Assembly (NCBI GenBank): GCA_003149935.1
Contig: QAMH01000010.1
Span: forward strand, 124,001-188,000
From: Coriobacteriia bacterium
GTDB taxonomy: Bacteria > Actinomycetota > Coriobacteriia > Coriobacteriales > QAMH01
Reading direction: 5' to 3'
Length of the DNA stretch: 64,000 bases
Shown: positions 25,105 through 33,809 of the stretch, in pieces
Numbering within the stretch: position 1 is the first letter of the stretch
Layout: each line of letters starts with the position of its first letter
The notes under the pieces: generated by a model
Told to the model about the DNA's origin: nothing
Database searches by the model: none
Seen by the model: the letters and a program-made list of their open reading frames with translations, nothing else
Program-made: the position numbers and the translations under genes

Positions 25105-25242
25105 ATGAAGGCTACGAAAGTCTTATCCACGGTAACGAAGGGCATCGGAGCGGTTACACTCGTGGCAGCAGCGCTTGTCGCGGGCATGCTCGCATACGCC
25201 TCGGTCAAAGTTCCGCGCTCGGGAAGGGGAATCCATGTCTGA
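25105..25242 (+). CDS. Small single-helix membrane peptide (45 aa) at the head of the ABC operon
   Basis: ATG at 25105 opens a 45-codon frame that overlaps the ATPase gene by 8 bases. The product has a lysine-containing N-terminus (MKATKVLSTVTKG), one hydrophobic stretch of about 20 residues rich in Ala, Val and Leu, and a short basic tail ending GRGIHV. AAAGG precedes the ATG. Codon use looks normal for the genome. It may be a membrane peptide that associates with the kinase or transporter, or only a leader for translational coupling. No family was recognised. Confidence 0.55.
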   Translation: MKATKVLSTVTKGIGAVTLVAAALVAGMLAYASVKVPRSGRGIHV

Positions 25243-26056
25243 AGTAACCGCAATTCCGTCTGCCAGCGTGACGGGTTCCTCGTCGGCCTCCTCCCCCATC
25301 CTCTGCGTGCGTAACGTCGAGAAGGTCTACGGCGGCAGGCAAAACCTCATGTACGCGCTGGCCGGCGTGAGCTTTGACGTCGCGCGCGGCGAGTTCGTCG
25401 CCATCATGGGCCCGTCGGGCTCAGGCAAGACCACGATGCTCAACTGCATCTCCACTATCGACCGCCCTTCCTCCGGGCGCATCCTCATCAACGGAAGCGA
25501 CATCACCACGATGTCGAAGGGCAAGCTCTCCGCGTTCCGTCGCGACGAGCTCGGCTTCATCTTCCAGGATTCCAACTTACTCGACACGCTGACCGGCATG
25601 GAGAACATCGCGCTTGCCCTCACCATCAAAGGCACGCGTCCCGCGACCATCACCGCGCGCGTCCAGGACATCGCGCGCACGCTCAACGTCACCGAGTCGC
25701 TCAAGCAGTACCCCAACCAGATGTCCGGTGGGCAAAAGCAGCGCGTCGCCGCGGCACGTGCCATCGTCGCCGACCCCTCCCTCATCCTGGCCGACGAACC
25801 CACCGGCGCCCTTGACTCGCGCAACGCGACCATCATGCTCGAGACGCTCGAGATGCTCAACAAGTCCCTCAACGCGACCATACTCATGGTCACGCACGAC
25901 GCGTACGCGGCATCGTTCTCCGACCGCGTGCTCTTCCTGTCCGACGGCAAGCTCTTCAACGAGATCCGCCAGGGCTCGCTTTCGCGCGAGGAGTACTTCG
26001 CCCGCATCATGGAGGTCGTGACCTTCCTCGGCGGGGAGGCATACCATGCTGCTTAA
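25235..26056 (+). CDS. BceA/LolD-type ABC transporter ATP-binding protein
   Basis: A 273-residue ATPase. Walker A is GPSGSGKTT, the Q-loop is FIFQDSNLLDTLT, the signature is MSGGQKQRV and Walker B is LILADEPTGALD. This is the BceA/MacB class that pairs with FtsX-like permeases acting by mechanical cycles at the membrane surface. The ATG at 25235 has GGGAAGGGGA upstream. It overlaps the small-peptide gene before it by 8 bases and the permease gene after it by 11. The module likely confers resistance to peptide antibiotics. Confidence 0.94.
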   Translation: MSEVTAIPSASVTGSSSASSPILCVRNVEKVYGGRQNLMYALAGVSFDVARGEFVAIMGPSGSGKTTMLNCISTIDRPSSGRILINGSDITTMSKGKLSAFRRDELGFIFQDSNLLDTLTGMENIALALTIKGTRPATITARVQDIARTLNVTESLKQYPNQMSGGQKQRVAAARAIVADPSLILADEPTGALDSRNATIMLETLEMLNKSLNATILMVTHDAYAASFSDRVLFLSDGKLFNEIRQGSLSREEYFARIMEVVTFLGGEAYHAA

Positions 26057-28103
26057 ACTCGCCGTACGCAACATGCGGCGATCGCTTCGTGACTACGCGA
26101 TCTACTTCGTCACGCTCCTCATCGCCGTCACCGTGTTCTACGCGTTCAACTCCGTGGGTGACCAGCAGGTCATGCACGACATCGCGGCGTCCGACAACAC
26201 AAACGTCGTGGAGTTCACCGGCTACATGATGAACACCTTCTCCGTCGTCGTCGCCTTCGTGTTGGGCTTTCTCGTCATCTACGCCAACCAGCTGCTCATC
26301 AACCGGCGCAAGCGCGAATTCGGCATATACCTCGTGCTCGGCATGAAGCCCGGCCAGGTATCACGCATCCTGCTCTACGAGACGATCTTCATCGGTCTGG
26401 GCTCGCTCGTCCTCGGCCTTGCCCTCGGCGTGCTCATCTCGCAGCTGCTCTCGTTTGCCACGGCCGCGCTCTTCGGCATCGCCATGCCGCAGTACCAGTT
26501 CAGCTTCTCGCCCATCGCCTGCATCGCGACGCTTGCGTGCTTTGCCGCCATCTACATCGTGGTCGCCATCTTCAACGTCATCACCGTGCGTCGCTGCAAG
26601 CTCATCGACCTCATCGGCGCCAAGACCAAGCGACAGAAGATCATCATCCGCAATCCGTGGGTGTGCCTCGTGCTCTTCATCGTGTCGCTCATCCTCATCG
26701 GGCTCGCATACTGGCAACTTGACGTCAACGGCATGACGCTCCTGTTCGATGCCGAGTTCCAGCGTGCGACCGTGCTCATGCTCGTGGGTTCGCTGCTGTT
26801 CTTCTTCTCGCTTTCCGGCTTTGGCATCGCCGTGCTCACGCGCCTGCGCGGCGTGTACTTCAAGCGTCTGCGCCCCTTCACCACGCGTCAGGTCGCCTCG
26901 AAGTTCAACACGTCGTTCGTCTCCATCTGGGTGGTGTGCGTGCTGCTCTTCTTCGCCATCACCACCTTTGCCACCGGCCTGGGCCTCATTGACGCGTTTA
27001 CCGGTGACATTGACGAAGCCAATCCCTACGATGCGAGTATCATCGCGTACGGCGAGGAAACCGTATACGAAAACGGCAAGGGTACGAAGAAGCCCGTCGA
27101 TGCCGACATCAGCCAGACGAGCGCATACTTGCAGCAGCATGTCGCCAATTGGGACACGCTCGTCGCCGCCAGCTCGCAGCTCGACTTTTACGGGCTTCCC
27201 GACATGACCTATGGCGAACTCATGGACGCTGTCAACACGCACCTTTCGGATGCCATGAGCAGCACTTCGATGTTGAACCAAGGCGTATGTGTCGTTAGCC
27301 TCACGCAGTTCAACGATTTGCTTGCCCTGAGCGACAAGCAACCCGTGACGTTGTCATCTGGCGAATACCTCGTCACCAACAACATGTCGGCGTCGCAGGA
27401 CATCGCCAATGCGGTCGTGGCACAGCATATGCCACTTCCCACGCCGGTTGGTGACCTCACGCCGGCTAATCGCGTCGATAAGACCCAGCTCAACGACTTC
27501 GACATGCTCAGCAACGCTCTCATGATGGTGGTCCCCGACGATGTCGTCGCCACCTTGGCCCAAGCGGAAACTCCCGATACGGTATACGTGAACGTCATGT
27601 ACGCGCCCCGTTCGAATGCAGAAGACGTGTTCATCGATATCCTCGATGACGTCGATGCGCCGGGTGTGTCCACCGTCATCACGCGCGAGCAGATGGTGGG
27701 CCAGGCAAGTGGCCTGCGCGTCATGATCACCTACCTCGCGGTCTACATCGGCCTCGTGCTGCTCATCACGACTGCAGCCGTGCTCGCCATCCAGCTGCTC
27801 TCGCTCACCATCGACTCGCTGGGTCGCTATCGCCTGCTCTCGAAGCTCGGCTGCGACACGCGCATGCTCACCCGTTCGCTGTTCGAGCAGGTCGTGATCT
27901 ATTTCGTCGCACCGCTGGCCCTGGCTGTCTGCCACTCGGCATGCGCCATCGCTGTCCTCTCCGAATCGCTTTTCGCGGCTCTCGGGCGCGATTTGTTCCC
28001 CTCCATTGTCATGGCAGCATGCCTCGTCGTCGCCATATACGGTGGCTACATGCTCATCACCTATCTGACCAGCAGGACAAGCGTCAAGCAGGCCATCTCG
28101 TAG
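26046..28103 (+). CDS. BceB-like FtsX-domain ABC permease
   Basis: A 685-residue membrane protein with the BceB layout: one N-terminal helix (RDYAIYFVTLLIAVTVFYAF), a first FtsX block including KREFGIYLVLGMKPGQV, a large extracellular domain (about residues 325-565), and a last three-helix FtsX block near the C-terminus. In Bacillus such permeases bind antimicrobial peptides at lipid II and signal to a partner kinase, which here would be the intramembrane kinase upstream. The substrate is unknown. Confidence 0.9.
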   Translation: MLLKLAVRNMRRSLRDYAIYFVTLLIAVTVFYAFNSVGDQQVMHDIAASDNTNVVEFTGYMMNTFSVVVAFVLGFLVIYANQLLINRRKREFGIYLVLGMKPGQVSRILLYETIFIGLGSLVLGLALGVLISQLLSFATAALFGIAMPQYQFSFSPIACIATLACFAAIYIVVAIFNVITVRRCKLIDLIGAKTKRQKIIIRNPWVCLVLFIVSLILIGLAYWQLDVNGMTLLFDAEFQRATVLMLVGSLLFFFSLSGFGIAVLTRLRGVYFKRLRPFTTRQVASKFNTSFVSIWVVCVLLFFAITTFATGLGLIDAFTGDIDEANPYDASIIAYGEETVYENGKGTKKPVDADISQTSAYLQQHVANWDTLVAASSQLDFYGLPDMTYGELMDAVNTHLSDAMSSTSMLNQGVCVVSLTQFNDLLALSDKQPVTLSSGEYLVTNNMSASQDIANAVVAQHMPLPTPVGDLTPANRVDKTQLNDFDMLSNALMMVVPDDVVATLAQAETPDTVYVNVMYAPRSNAEDVFIDILDDVDAPGVSTVITREQMVGQASGLRVMITYLAVYIGLVLLITTAAVLAIQLLSLTIDSLGRYRLLSKLGCDTRMLTRSLFEQVVIYFVAPLALAVCHSACAIAVLSESLFAALGRDLFPSIVMAACLVVAIYGGYMLITYLTSRTSVKQAIS

Positions 28104-28122
28104 CAAAAAATGTGACAGCATG

Positions 28123-28153
28123 GTGACAAAAGTCGCCGGGGCGGTTTTGTCAC
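28123..28153 (+). terminator. Hairpin after the BceB-like gene
   Basis: GTGACAAAA and TTTTGTCAC are perfect 9-base complements around a 13-base GC-rich centre (GTCGCCGGGGCGG), 19 bases after the permease stop. The U-rich right arm on the GC-rich centre could terminate transcription from the plus strand. It also resembles the GACA/TGTC palindromes found elsewhere in the window. Confidence 0.45.
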
Positions 28154-28181
28154 GTCGTCAACAGACACGGGTAGAAGAAAA

Positions 28182-28213
28182 GGAAGCCGGCATCAGTTCT
28201 AATGCCGGCTTCC
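28182..28213 (-). terminator. Intrinsic terminator of the DUF5692-like gene
   Basis: GGAAGCCGGCAT (28182-28193) and ATGCCGGCTTCC (28202-28213) give a perfect 12-base-pair stem with an 8-base loop. Read on the minus strand it is followed by TTTTCTTCT, so it terminates the leftward gene ending at 28253. It may also stop rightward transcripts from the ABC operon, though without a T-run on that side. Confidence 0.8.
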
Positions 28214-28252
28214 CAGAATGAGGGGGAATGAGACCCCCGGACTGTTAACTTC

Positions 28253-29374
28253 CTACTCGCGCTTTACATACGTGACAACCTCAATTTCCATGTCAACCTT
28301 GGTGGGATCGGGAAGCACGGGCCTCTCCGCGTACTCGACCATCTCGTCGATCTCTGCCGGCGTGGCGCTCTTGGGCTCGGTCTCGAGCAGGTAGGCGACA
28401 GGAGCACGACGGGCCATGGCTTCCTTGTACTCCTTGGTGCCAACCCAGATCTCATGCTTGTACGGGTTGACGCCGAGCTTCTTGGAACGGTAGATGACAT
28501 AGCTGAGAGCCGCAATGTTGGCGATGAGCGCGATGGAGGCGACCACGGTGTTGACCGCCGGGTCGTTCACCGACTGCACCGCGAAGATGGAGTCGTTGGC
28601 GAACATCGGCACCATCTGGCAGAACATGCACCACATCGAGAGCGTGAACGCGCGGTTCTGGATCCAACCGCCCTTGTTCCAGATGAGACCCGCGATCGTC
28701 GGAGCCAGCAGCAGCGCGATGCCGCAGTACCAGGAGTGGGTGGGCAGGCAGTTGTAGGTGTAGCAGAAGTTCCAGAGGTCATACGCGATGATGAACACCC
28801 ACGTCATGTCCGGCCACAGCATGTCCTGGCGCTTCTTGGAGATGTAGATGCCGAACCAGCCGGTCATGCACAGGATGTTGAGCAGGCCGGCGCAGCCGTT
28901 GAGCACGTTATGCCAGCCGCCGTTGAGCAGGACGCCCTCGTCGGTGACGAAGCTGGAGTCCCAGGCGACAATCGCGCTCTCGAAGTCGCTGGCCACGGCG
29001 ATCAGGATGTTGATGGCCACGATCACGAACGGGAACGTCTTGAACCAGTGCGAGCGCCCGACCTTGGTCCACGAGTACTTGAGCATCATGAAGCCGATGC
29101 ATCCGGCCGTTGCGGCGTACACCTTCGCGTAGTGGAACCAGCCGCCCATGGTGGTGTACGTGGGGTTGTTGAGCGCCCATTCGGCACCCATCGCGGCGCC
29201 GACTTCAATGGCAATGCAGTAGATGGTCATCGCGCCGCACACGCCGAAGAAGAAGAAAATTCCTCCGGCCTTCCAGCGGCGAGCCACCTCGTTGAGCAGG
29301 ATGAGTGCAATGAGCACCATGAAAAGTCCTGACCATTGAAAGGCGGCATTAGGACCGTAAACGTCAAACAACAT
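28253..29374 (-). CDS. DUF5692-like polytopic membrane protein
   Basis: A 373-residue protein with about nine hydrophobic helices, many Trp and Cys residues (for example YDLWNFCYTYNCLPTHSWYC) and a hydrophilic C-terminal tail of ~75 residues ending in an acidic, then basic stretch. It matches my recollection of the DUF5692 family of anaerobic Actinobacteria; no function is established for that family. AAAGGAGG precedes the ATG. It is monocistronic, with its own promoter-like sequence and terminator. The tail is poor in hydrophobics and probably cytoplasmic. Confidence 0.65.
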   Translation of the reverse strand: MLFDVYGPNAAFQWSGLFMVLIALILLNEVARRWKAGGIFFFFGVCGAMTIYCIAIEVGAAMGAEWALNNPTYTTMGGWFHYAKVYAATAGCIGFMMLKYSWTKVGRSHWFKTFPFVIVAINILIAVASDFESAIVAWDSSFVTDEGVLLNGGWHNVLNGCAGLLNILCMTGWFGIYISKKRQDMLWPDMTWVFIIAYDLWNFCYTYNCLPTHSWYCGIALLLAPTIAGLIWNKGGWIQNRAFTLSMWCMFCQMVPMFANDSIFAVQSVNDPAVNTVVASIALIANIAALSYVIYRSKKLGVNPYKHEIWVGTKEYKEAMARRAPVAYLLETEPKSATPAEIDEMVEYAERPVLPDPTKVDMEIEVVTYVKRE

Positions 29375-29518
29375 TTCAATCCCTCCTTTACCTTGGTCTC
29401 CCTTTTACGACTTCTCTGCAATCATCCCGGCCAGGTGTGCCACTCTCATAGGCACATATGCTTTGAAGTCCACTTACCAAAAAATAGAACCGTTCACGGA
29501 TTTGTCTTGACATCGTAC

Positions 29519-29547
29519 AAAATACTCCCTCTTGTTGTGAGTTGCAA
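29519..29547 (-). promoter_or_regulatory. Candidate promoter of the DUF5692-like gene
   Basis: On the minus strand TTGCAA (complement of 29542-29547) is followed after 17 bases by TATTTT (complement of 29519-29524). This would give a leader of about 135 bases before the ATG at 29374. The leader is AT-rich and shows no structure I recognise. Confidence 0.45.
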
Positions 29548-29590
29548 GCCACCTTAGCGACTTTTTATTCACGGAAAAGATAGCGTTAGC

Positions 29591-29624
29591 AAACAAAACG
29601 GGGCCGACAATCATCGCCGACCCC
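29591..29624 (-). terminator. Intrinsic terminator downstream of the alanine symporter gene
   Basis: On the minus strand GGGGTCGGC and GTCGGCCCC pair over 9 positions (two G-U) around GATGATT and are followed by GTTTTGTTT. It lies about 250 bases past the symporter stop, so the mRNA would carry the repeat-rich 29625-29870 region as its 3' end. Confidence 0.65.
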
Positions 29625-29629
29625 GCCAG

Positions 29630-29664
29630 AAGCGGGACAAATGACCTGTCCTCTTGTCCCGCTT
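29630..29664. repeat. Palindromic GGGACA...TGTCCC element
   Basis: AAGCGGGACA (29630-29639) and TGTCCCGCTT (29655-29664) form a perfect 10-base-pair hairpin. Its 15-base core GGGACAAATGACCTG recurs exactly at 40213-40227. It belongs to a loose family of GACA/TGTC palindromes in this window's intergenic DNA. Confidence 0.6.
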
Positions 29665-29677
29665 TGACGCTTGACTC

Positions 29678-29708
29678 AATGTGACAGGGGTCAGACCCCT
29701 GTCACATT
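29678..29708. repeat. Perfect 13-base-pair palindrome with GTGACAGGGG arms
   Basis: AATGTGACAGGGG (29678-29690) and CCCCTGTCACATT (29696-29708) are exact complements around TCAGA. It sits between the GGGACA palindrome and a three-unit tandem repeat, all in the spacer downstream of the symporter gene. Confidence 0.65.
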
Positions 29709-29709
29709 C

Positions 29710-29826
29710 TGCCAAGGATCGCGGTCAGTGACCGGCGTTCTTGGCAGCTTGCCAGATTACGTGGTCAGTGGCCGCCATCTTTGGCAGGACAGCCGCAAAT
29801 CAGGTCAGACGCCCGGGATCTTTGTC
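29710..29826. repeat. Three tandem 40-base imperfect hairpin repeats
   Basis: Units start at 29710, 29750 and about 29790 with an exact 40-base period: the GGTCAG core lies at 29723, 29763 and 29803. Units 1 and 2 each form a hairpin (TGCCA outer arms, TGGCA closing; GGTC inner arm). Unit 3 is more degenerate. The block is in the 3' region of the symporter gene. It is too short and too structured to be a CRISPR array. Confidence 0.6.
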
Positions 29827-29870
29827 AGACGTGGCAGGAGCCAAGCCCCTACCACACCATGTCACCGCAT

Positions 29871-31508
29871 CTATTGCGCTGGATGCTCCTTCGCCTCGAC
29901 CGCGCCCCCATCCTGGGAAGCTGCGCAAGCGCAATTCGTGTCATGCGTCCACCAGATGGTCTTGGGCATGCCGGGAATGTTCTGCGCGCAAAACACGGGG
30001 TTCACGCCTTGCTTGCGCTGTGCCGTGTAATCATCGAGCGCCCTGATGGCCCACTTGCCCAATAGCAGAATCGCCACAAGGTTAATGATGGCCATGAATC
30101 CCATGAAGATATCGGCGAGGTTCCATGCCAGGCTGAAGTTGTTCACGGCACCAAAGAAGATCGCCGCCAGGCAGAAGAGACGAAACACGACGAGCACGGC
30201 CTTGCTGTCCTTGATGAACAGGATATTGCCCTCGGCGTAGAAGTAGTTACCCACAAGGGAGGAGAACGCGAACAGGATGATGCACGCGGTCATGAAGTGG
30301 ATGCCGATGGGCCCAATTGAATTGGCCATCGCCAGCTGCACGAAGTCGATGCCGTTGAAGCTGTCGGATGCGACGAGCGCCGCGACGGTATCGGGCTGCT
30401 GCACGCAGAAGATGAGCATCATGAGCGCCGAGCAGGTGCAGATCACAAGCGTGTCGATATAGACGGAAAGGCTCTGGACGAGGCCCTGCTTCACGGGATG
30501 CGAAACGTCGGCGGTGGCCGCCGCGTTAGGTGCCGACCCCATGCCGGCTTCATTCGAGAAGAGGCCACGCTTGATACCCCACATGATCATCGAGCCCGTA
30601 AAGCCACCGGCAAGCGACGAGAAATCGAAAGCCTGCCCGAAAACGAGCCCGAGTGCCGCGGGAACATCACCCAAATTGGAAACGCAGGTCCAGATGGAGA
30701 TGAGGATGTAGGCACCAGCCATAATGGGGACGATCCAGGAAGTGATGACCGAGATACGGTGCACGCCACCGAAGATGACAACGGCAACGGCCACGACGAC
30801 GAAGAGGCCGATAATCGCGTTGACGACAGTCTCATGACCTTCGATGACGTAGTAGTCGATGGCCGAAGCCATGTTGTAGGTCTGCAGGCCGTTGAATCCG
30901 AGGCCAAAGCAGAGGATGAGGGCTACGGCAAAGACGATACCGAGCCAGCGCTTACCGAGAGCAAGCTGAATGTAATATGCGGGGCCACCACGGAACGTGC
31001 CGTCGGGATTGCGCACCTTCCAGATCTGGGCAAGCGTCGACTCGACGAATGCCGATGCCGCGCCGATGATGGCCATGAGCCACATCCAGAAAACGGCGCC
31101 CGGGCCACCGATCGCAATCGCCGTCGCGATGCCGACAATGTTGCCCGTGCCAACGCGTGAGGCCGTCGAAACCATGAGCGCCTGGAACGACGAGATGCGA
31201 CGCTGCTTCTTGGGCTTCGTGGTGTCCGCATAGGCCGTGCTGCCGTGCTCGTTGGCGGCGCCCGGAGCCTTGGGCAGCTTGCCCGTATCGACGTTGTTCT
31301 CGACGTCGTCGGAGAACTGCGTATCGGCCGTGACGCTTTTGCCCACGAGGTTCGTGAACATGTCCTTGATGTAGCGAATCTGCACGCAGCGCGTGCGGAT
31401 GGTAAACCATATGCCCGTCGCAACAAGAAGAATTACCAGGATGTAGGTGTACATGAAGTCATCGATCGTGCCCGTAAAAGCCACGAGTAGGCTGTTGAGA
31501 TCTTCCAT
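29871..31508 (-). CDS. Alanine/glycine:cation symporter (AGCS family)
   Basis: A 545-residue sodium- or proton-coupled amino-acid importer. Family signatures visible include GTGNIVGIATAIAIGGPGAVFWMW (in parts), FRGGPAYYIQ and the GLFSNEAGMGSAPN segment near the middle. About 11 helices are expected. The region of residues ~55-105 is a hydrophilic insert longer than usual. GGAGAGACC precedes the ATG at 31508. It stands alone, divergent from the dehydratase-type operon. Confidence 0.93.
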   Translation of the reverse strand: MEDLNSLLVAFTGTIDDFMYTYILVILLVATGIWFTIRTRCVQIRYIKDMFTNLVGKSVTADTQFSDDVENNVDTGKLPKAPGAANEHGSTAYADTTKPKKQRRISSFQALMVSTASRVGTGNIVGIATAIAIGGPGAVFWMWLMAIIGAASAFVESTLAQIWKVRNPDGTFRGGPAYYIQLALGKRWLGIVFAVALILCFGLGFNGLQTYNMASAIDYYVIEGHETVVNAIIGLFVVVAVAVVIFGGVHRISVITSWIVPIMAGAYILISIWTCVSNLGDVPAALGLVFGQAFDFSSLAGGFTGSMIMWGIKRGLFSNEAGMGSAPNAAATADVSHPVKQGLVQSLSVYIDTLVICTCSALMMLIFCVQQPDTVAALVASDSFNGIDFVQLAMANSIGPIGIHFMTACIILFAFSSLVGNYFYAEGNILFIKDSKAVLVVFRLFCLAAIFFGAVNNFSLAWNLADIFMGFMAIINLVAILLLGKWAIRALDDYTAQRKQGVNPVFCAQNIPGMPKTIWWTHDTNCACAASQDGGAVEAKEHPAQ

Positions 31509-31603
31509 GTGGTCTCTCCGTCTCCCCTGTTCACAGTAATGCCCTATTATATTCTTAAAAGAGCAAGCGACAAAACGAAGCGAAAGTGGGACAAAGAGCC
31601 ATC

Positions 31604-32623
31604 ATGAGAACCTCAGCCTATGCCGACTTGGCCGACATACATGTCATCGGCATTCCGCGCGCCCTCCTGCAGTATCGCTACGGTGTGCTGTGGCAGACCT
31701 TCTTCGAAGCGCTCGGCAAGACAGTCGTCATCAGCGACGAGACCGACAAGGCCATCGTCGATAACGGCATCGCGCGCTCGGTGGATGAGACCTGTCTCGC
31801 ATCCAAAATCTTCATGGGCCACGTGGTCAATCTCATCGGGCGATGTGACGCGGTCTTCGTCCCCTGCTACGCCAGCTGTGACATGCACCGCGGCTTCTGC
31901 ACCAAGTTCCAGTCCATGACGGACCTCGTCCGCAACACCTTCCGCACCGAGCTGCGCGTCATATCGCTGCTCGTGGAAAACGTCAGCGACATCAAGGCGA
32001 CGCAAGCCGCCTTCGTCGAGTTAGGGCAGCGTCTGGGCGCATCGCGCAAGGAGTCCAAGCACGCCTTCAAGGAGGCCCTGCGCGCACAGAAAGAAGTCGA
32101 CGGGCAGCAAGCGCAGCGCCAGGAGGATGTCCTGAAGCTCATGGACGAGTATCGAGGCATTGTTGCCAAAGATCCCGCCAGAGCCGAGCAGGCACCGCTC
32201 TCCATCCTCGTCGTCGCGCATCCCTATATCGCGTTCGATCAGTACATGGCCGGCGACATCATTCGATCGCTCACGCAGCTCGAATGCATGCCGCTCTTTG
32301 CCTGCGAGACCGATCACGCCAAATCGTACAAGGCGAGCCTCGACTTCTCGTCAACCATGCCGTGGATTATCAGCCGCGAGCTCATCGGCTCCATCCTCAT
32401 GCTCAAGGACCGAATCGACGGCATCATCTTGATCAGTGCGTTTCCCTGTGGTCCCGATTCCATGACCGATGATGCGATCATGCGCTGCATACAAGGCGTT
32501 CCCATCCTCAACCTCATGATCGACGCGCAGACGGGCACGGCCGGTATCCAGACGCGACTCGAGAGTTTCATCGACATCCTGCAGTTCCAACGCAGAGGAG
32601 GTTACATTCGTGCCGAGCGCTGA
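31604..32623 (+). CDS. DUF2229 CoA-enzyme activase-related protein
   Basis: A 339-residue protein with the DUF2229 opening HVIGIPRALLQYRYG, FFEALGKTVVISDET, and cysteines in DETCLASK and VPCYASCDMHRGFC. These are found in the middle part of the ~1400-residue acyl-CoA dehydratase activase-related proteins of anaerobes and probably bind an FeS cluster. The ATG at 31604 is preferred; a GTG at 31586 is also possible and neither has a strong ribosome site. The next gene overlaps its end by 14 bases. Substrate unknown. Confidence 0.8.
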   Translation: MRTSAYADLADIHVIGIPRALLQYRYGVLWQTFFEALGKTVVISDETDKAIVDNGIARSVDETCLASKIFMGHVVNLIGRCDAVFVPCYASCDMHRGFCTKFQSMTDLVRNTFRTELRVISLLVENVSDIKATQAAFVELGQRLGASRKESKHAFKEALRAQKEVDGQQAQRQEDVLKLMDEYRGIVAKDPARAEQAPLSILVVAHPYIAFDQYMAGDIIRSLTQLECMPLFACETDHAKSYKASLDFSSTMPWIISRELIGSILMLKDRIDGIILISAFPCGPDSMTDDAIMRCIQGVPILNLMIDAQTGTAGIQTRLESFIDILQFQRRGGYIRAER

Positions 32624-33809
32624 ACACGAAGGCGTGCGTTCCAAAATCACCGTCGAAGGTGATTCCAAGCGCCCCTCCCAGCTCATCACCGACAAATCGC
32701 GCGAGAAACGTCAGCGCAAGGCGCTCAGAAAGCAGCGCCATAAGATGACAAAGGTCGCGTTTTTCAGGTATGGCTATTACGAACCCGCATTCAGATTCTT
32801 CACCGAGCGCGTTCTCGATGCCGAGTTCCTGCCGCTTCCCACCGCAACGCGGCAGACCATCGAACTCGGCGAACGCCTCTCGACCGACTACGTCTGCACA
32901 CCGTTCAAGCACATTCTCGGTGACTTCATCGAGGCCCTTGACCAGGGCGCCAACGTGCTCGTCCAGTTTGGCGGTCCCTGCCGTCTGGGCTATTACGGCG
33001 AGCTCCAGGAATCCATCTTGCGCGATGCCGGTTATGACTTCGTCATGCTCAACTTCTCCGAGCACAACGACCAGGGACCCCTCGGCTGGGCCAAGGACTG
33101 CCTCAAGAAGGTCAACCCGGACATCAACATTCCCCATGCCGTCGTGCAGCTCGCAGCGGTGGCGAACATGGCAAAGAAACTCGACGACGCACGCGATTAC
33201 TACCTCGCCAATGCCGGATTCGAGTGCGAGCGCGGCTCGTTCAAGCGCGTTTGGGATGCCTATATGGATGACCTTAATGCCGCCGCGTGCGATGATGACA
33301 TCAACGAAGCGTACAAGCGCTGCATGGATGCGATGCGCGGGCTACCCATCGACAAGCCGGCCAACCCCATTCGCATCGGTATCGTCGGCGAGCTTTTCAC
33401 CGCGTTTGATGAACGCTCCAACCTCGGACTCGACGAAAAGCTGTTGAACATGCGCACGGAGATTCACCGCTACCTCAATCTCACCCATCGCTTCATCCAC
33501 TACAACGAGCCCAACTTGCGCGTGAGCGCGGGCGAGTACCTGCTCTACGACATGGGCCCCACCTCGACCATGACCATCGTTGCCGCACGACGCTATGCCG
33601 AGCGCGGTTTCGACGGCATCGTTCACGCGAAGTCGGCCGGGTGCACGCCCGAGATCGACTGCGAACCCGTGCTCCAGCGTATCAGCTCGGATTACCGCAT
33701 TCCCACCCTCTATCTCACTTACGATGCCCAGACAAGCGACACGGGCCTGGACACACGCCTCGAGGCGTTTTATGACATGCTCGCCATGAAGAAGGAGTCC
33801 CACTCATGA
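32610..33809 (+). CDS. 2-hydroxyacyl-CoA dehydratase D-component-like protein
   Basis: A 399-residue protein. After a basic N-terminal 45 residues come KVAFFRYGYY, the CTPFKHILGDF segment and FGGPCRLGYYGELQ, which match the HgdB/HGD-D fold that carries a [4Fe-4S] or double-cubane cluster. It starts at a GTG with AGGAGG 8 bases upstream, inside the end of the previous gene, and its stop overlaps the activase ATG. With its neighbours it forms a low-potential, ATP-driven reductase or dehydratase. Which acyl-CoA, or other substrate, is unknown. Confidence 0.8.
   Translation: MPSAEHEGVRSKITVEGDSKRPSQLITDKSREKRQRKALRKQRHKMTKVAFFRYGYYEPAFRFFTERVLDAEFLPLPTATRQTIELGERLSTDYVCTPFKHILGDFIEALDQGANVLVQFGGPCRLGYYGELQESILRDAGYDFVMLNFSEHNDQGPLGWAKDCLKKVNPDINIPHAVVQLAAVANMAKKLDDARDYYLANAGFECERGSFKRVWDAYMDDLNAAACDDDINEAYKRCMDAMRGLPIDKPANPIRIGIVGELFTAFDERSNLGLDEKLLNMRTEIHRYLNLTHRFIHYNEPNLRVSAGEYLLYDMGPTSTMTIVAARRYAERGFDGIVHAKSAGCTPEIDCEPVLQRISSDYRIPTLYLTYDAQTSDTGLDTRLEAFYDMLAMKKESHS

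Noticed and set aside
26361..27341. Minus-strand frame opposite the BceB-like permease
   Set aside because: Charged repetitive translation, no ribosome site, lies wholly within a recognisable permease.
29710..29826. Possible CRISPR array
   Set aside because: Units are contiguous 40-base hairpins with no unique spacers, only three copies with decay, and no cas genes nearby.
29671..30030. Plus-strand frames across the tandem repeats
   Set aside because: They read through palindromes and into the antisense of the symporter; no ribosome site or family.
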